Shown here in pieces: positions 62,805-64,000 of a stretch of 64,000 nucleotides of DNA (position 1 is the stretch's first letter; every line of letters starts with the position of its first letter). Position numbers and translations under genes: made by a program. The stretch is from G965279335 sp965279285 (GTDB lineage: Bacteria > Pseudomonadota > Gammaproteobacteria > DSM-16500). The notes below the pieces were generated by a model. That model was not told the DNA's origin, searched no databases, and saw nothing but the letters and a program-made list of their open reading frames with translations. Where the stretch lies: contig OZ257148.1 in assembly GCA_965279285.1 (NCBI GenBank), positions 248,001 to 312,000 of the forward strand. Reading direction: 5' to 3'.

Positions 62805-63047
62805 CTACCTCTTCCACCAAGGTTGTGCAATTTTTCTCGGGCCAGCAATAAACGAACGAATAAACCGCAAAAAAACAGCGACTGTAAAACCATAACGTTC
62901 TAAAATACTAAAAAATACGATGGTAGCGATCGCTAAAACAAATGTCCACAGCCGAATATGCAGTAAAAAAATCAACAATGGAAACGTCGCTCGAGAATCC
63001 ACAATCCAAAGCCGGACATTTCTTGCCGAATCACGCCAATGTGCCAT
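62805..63047 (-). CDS. icmT: Dot/Icm protein IcmT
   Basis: 80 residues with membrane segments: 'HWRDSARNVRLWIVDSRATF', 'PLLIFLLHIRLWTFVLAIAT', then 'FGF/YGFTVAVFLRFIRSFI' and 'GPRKIAQPWWKR'. Inner-membrane component of the type IVB system, needed in Legionella for function and host exit. GAGAGGTTC precedes the ATG. First gene of icmT-icmS. Confidence 0.92.
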   Translation of the reverse strand: MAHWRDSARNVRLWIVDSRATFPLLIFLLHIRLWTFVLAIATIVFFSILERYGFTVAVFLRFIRSFIAGPRKIAQPWWKR

Positions 63048-63130
63048 GAACCTCTCTCCGAGAAAACGAATAGATAGAATTTATCTTAAATAGTTACAAC
63101 ATACTATCATCTATAGCTTATTCTTGCCAA

Positions 63131-63240
63131 GGTTGGTGGGCACGCTGCGCTTTGCCCACCCTACAAAAAATTACAAAAATAAATTAATGTAGGGTGGGCA
63201 AAGCGCAACGTGCCCACCAAACTCCTTAGCTACTGAATAG
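63131..63240. repeat. Class A element in the icmT-dotD intergenic region
   Basis: Facing REPs (the right one with GCAACGTG for GCAGCGTG), right end AGCTACTGAATAG. It lies in the divergent gap 63048-63445 together with the palindrome at 63264. Confidence 0.88.
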
Positions 63241-63263
63241 CCATCCTTGCCTATAAAATTGAC

Positions 63264-63280
63264 TGTAAACTAGGTTTACA
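63264..63280. promoter_or_regulatory. Operator-like palindrome between icmT and dotD
   Basis: TGTAAAC-TAG-GTTTACA, a perfect 7-bp inverted repeat with a 3-bp centre, framed by GACT and AGTC. A TTGACA at 63375 may be a -35 for dotD. It may bind a regulator of the secretion genes; none can be named. Confidence 0.4.
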
Positions 63281-63445
63281 ATAGTCACTTTCTTTTTATG
63301 ATCAATTTTTATCTTTAACAAAAACATTTTCTCGTCAACTACGCGCAAACTAAGCCAAAATAGGGATTTTTATCTTGACATCCCTCCTTCATCTTGCTTC
63401 AATTCTTTACTAGACTCTCAAATGGATTCAGGAAACTACTGTATT

Positions 63446-63913
63446 ATGACAATCAGATATGCTTCCTTATTATGCTTACTTTTTTCGCTCAGTGCTTGCG
63501 TCACGCAAACGCCGCCTAGCCCAAAAACAAATAGCACTGAGAGATCACTTGCTGAAGCATCTTATTCAGTAAGCCGTTCCATTGTCAGTCTCTCAGAAAC
63601 TGCGCAAGCTGCTCATCCTTTACCTGATTTAGCACCTTCACCCAGCCCGGATAGTTATGGCATGGGCGGCTTAACCAGTGTAGATTGGTCTGGCCCAGTC
63701 GAGCCCTTAGTAAAACAACTTGCTAATGCCGCTAATTATCGTGTACGCGTATTGGGGACAGCGCCAGGCATTCCTGTGTTGGTCTCTGTGTATGATAGAA
63801 ATATGATGTTAGCCGACATTTTAAGAGATGTAGGTTATCAATGTGGCAGACGGGCAGCAGTAGTTGTTTATCCAGAAAGTCGAGTTGTTGAATTACGGTA
63901 TGCCAAAAATTAA
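63446..63913 (+). CDS. dotD: Dot/Icm outer-membrane lipoprotein DotD
   Basis: 155 residues from ATG 63446, chosen because a lipoprotein signal begins there: MTIRYASLLCLLFSLSAC with the lipid-bearing Cys near residue 18. The start at 63422 would add eight residues before it. The domain at about 75-155 ('SVDWSGPVEPLVKQLANAAN', 'YRVRVLGTAPGIPVLVSVYD', 'MLADILRDVGYQCG') is the secretin-N-like fold of DotD. With DotC and DotH it forms the outer-membrane core ring. Confidence 0.93.
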   Translation: MTIRYASLLCLLFSLSACVTQTPPSPKTNSTERSLAEASYSVSRSIVSLSETAQAAHPLPDLAPSPSPDSYGMGGLTSVDWSGPVEPLVKQLANAANYRVRVLGTAPGIPVLVSVYDRNMMLADILRDVGYQCGRRAAVVVYPESRVVELRYAKN

Positions 63914-63951
63914 TTGCGGTTATTAACTCATACTATGTGGATTGAATCGCC

Positions 63952-64000
63952 ATGAAAGTAAAGCTGATTATCACCCTCATTGCGACGGCAAGCTTACTCT
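63952..64000 (+). CDS. dotC: Start of dotC, cut by window end
   Basis: ATG 63952 opens a frame beginning MKVKLIITLIATASLL, a signal-peptide start, 38 bp after dotD. By gene order (dotD-dotC) and its hydrophobic signal this is the outer-membrane lipoprotein DotC. Only 16 codons are visible. Confidence 0.6.
   Translation, partial: MKVKLIITLIATASLL

Overview
The window is about 64 kb of AT-rich gammaproteobacterial chromosome. Its most diagnostic genes lie at the right end: icmT-icmS facing dotD-dotC, which are parts of the Dot/Icm type IVB secretion system. With the many eukaryote-like or low-complexity orphan proteins (WD40, leucine-rich, Sel1, ankyrin, tyrosine-kinase-like), this points to the order Legionellales, in a Coxiella/Aquicella/Berkiella-like lineage. 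The genus cannot be fixed from sequence reading alone. Effector status of the orphan genes is inferred from domain type and lineage, not shown by the sequence.

Layout. 1-5.7 kb: three leftward accessory genes. They are a giant WD40/LRR/Sel1 protein that runs off the left edge, a small WD40/kinase-tail chimera, and a kinase whose N-terminal helical domain looks like that of eukaryotic MLKL. 5.9-9 kb: an alkyltransferase-like protein and a thiamine salvage operon (thiE-thiM-thiD) under a TPP riboswitch. 9-18.3 kb: four orphan or effector-like proteins mixed with ppiB, fabV, a secreted orphan and a rhodanese. 18.4-37.9 kb: transporters (BrnQ, MFS, APC), two helicases (RecQ fused to a phosphoribosyltransferase, and a DEAD-box protein with a repetitive basic tail), rlmJ, murI, a PAS-GGDEF-EAL protein, a frameshifted nnrD, terC, orn, plsY, birA, mutY and yggX. 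38-39.3 kb: tRNA-Phe followed by a truncated BRO-N gene and an imperfect direct repeat, a small relic island. 39.3-51.4 kb: an MFS carrier, erpA, hemJ, hemL, rubredoxin, acylphosphatase, lpxL, a GT-C glycosyltransferase, hldE, and gmk-rpoZ-spoT. 51.4-55.6 kb: a 1392-residue orphan with two HEPN-like motifs. 55.9-62.3 kb: nagA/nagK, bioC opposite comF, and the yibN-grxC-secB-gpsA operon. 62.4-64 kb: the Dot/Icm genes.

A second theme is a dense family of palindromic intergenic elements, about twenty loci. Most are inverted doublets of a REP-like hairpin that begins with GTAG (REPIN-like). Others have unrelated cores. Many share the same outer ends, GTAACTATTCAGCAG / CTGCTGAATAGTTAC. Between end and core lies an arm that differs from copy to copy yet pairs almost perfectly with its partner in the same copy. 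No REP-associated transposase gene is visible here, so any mobilising enzyme would be encoded elsewhere.

Best candidates for something undescribed are the MLKL-like bacterial kinase and its neighbours, the 1392-residue protein with tandem HEPN-like motifs, and the shared-end palindromic element superfamily.
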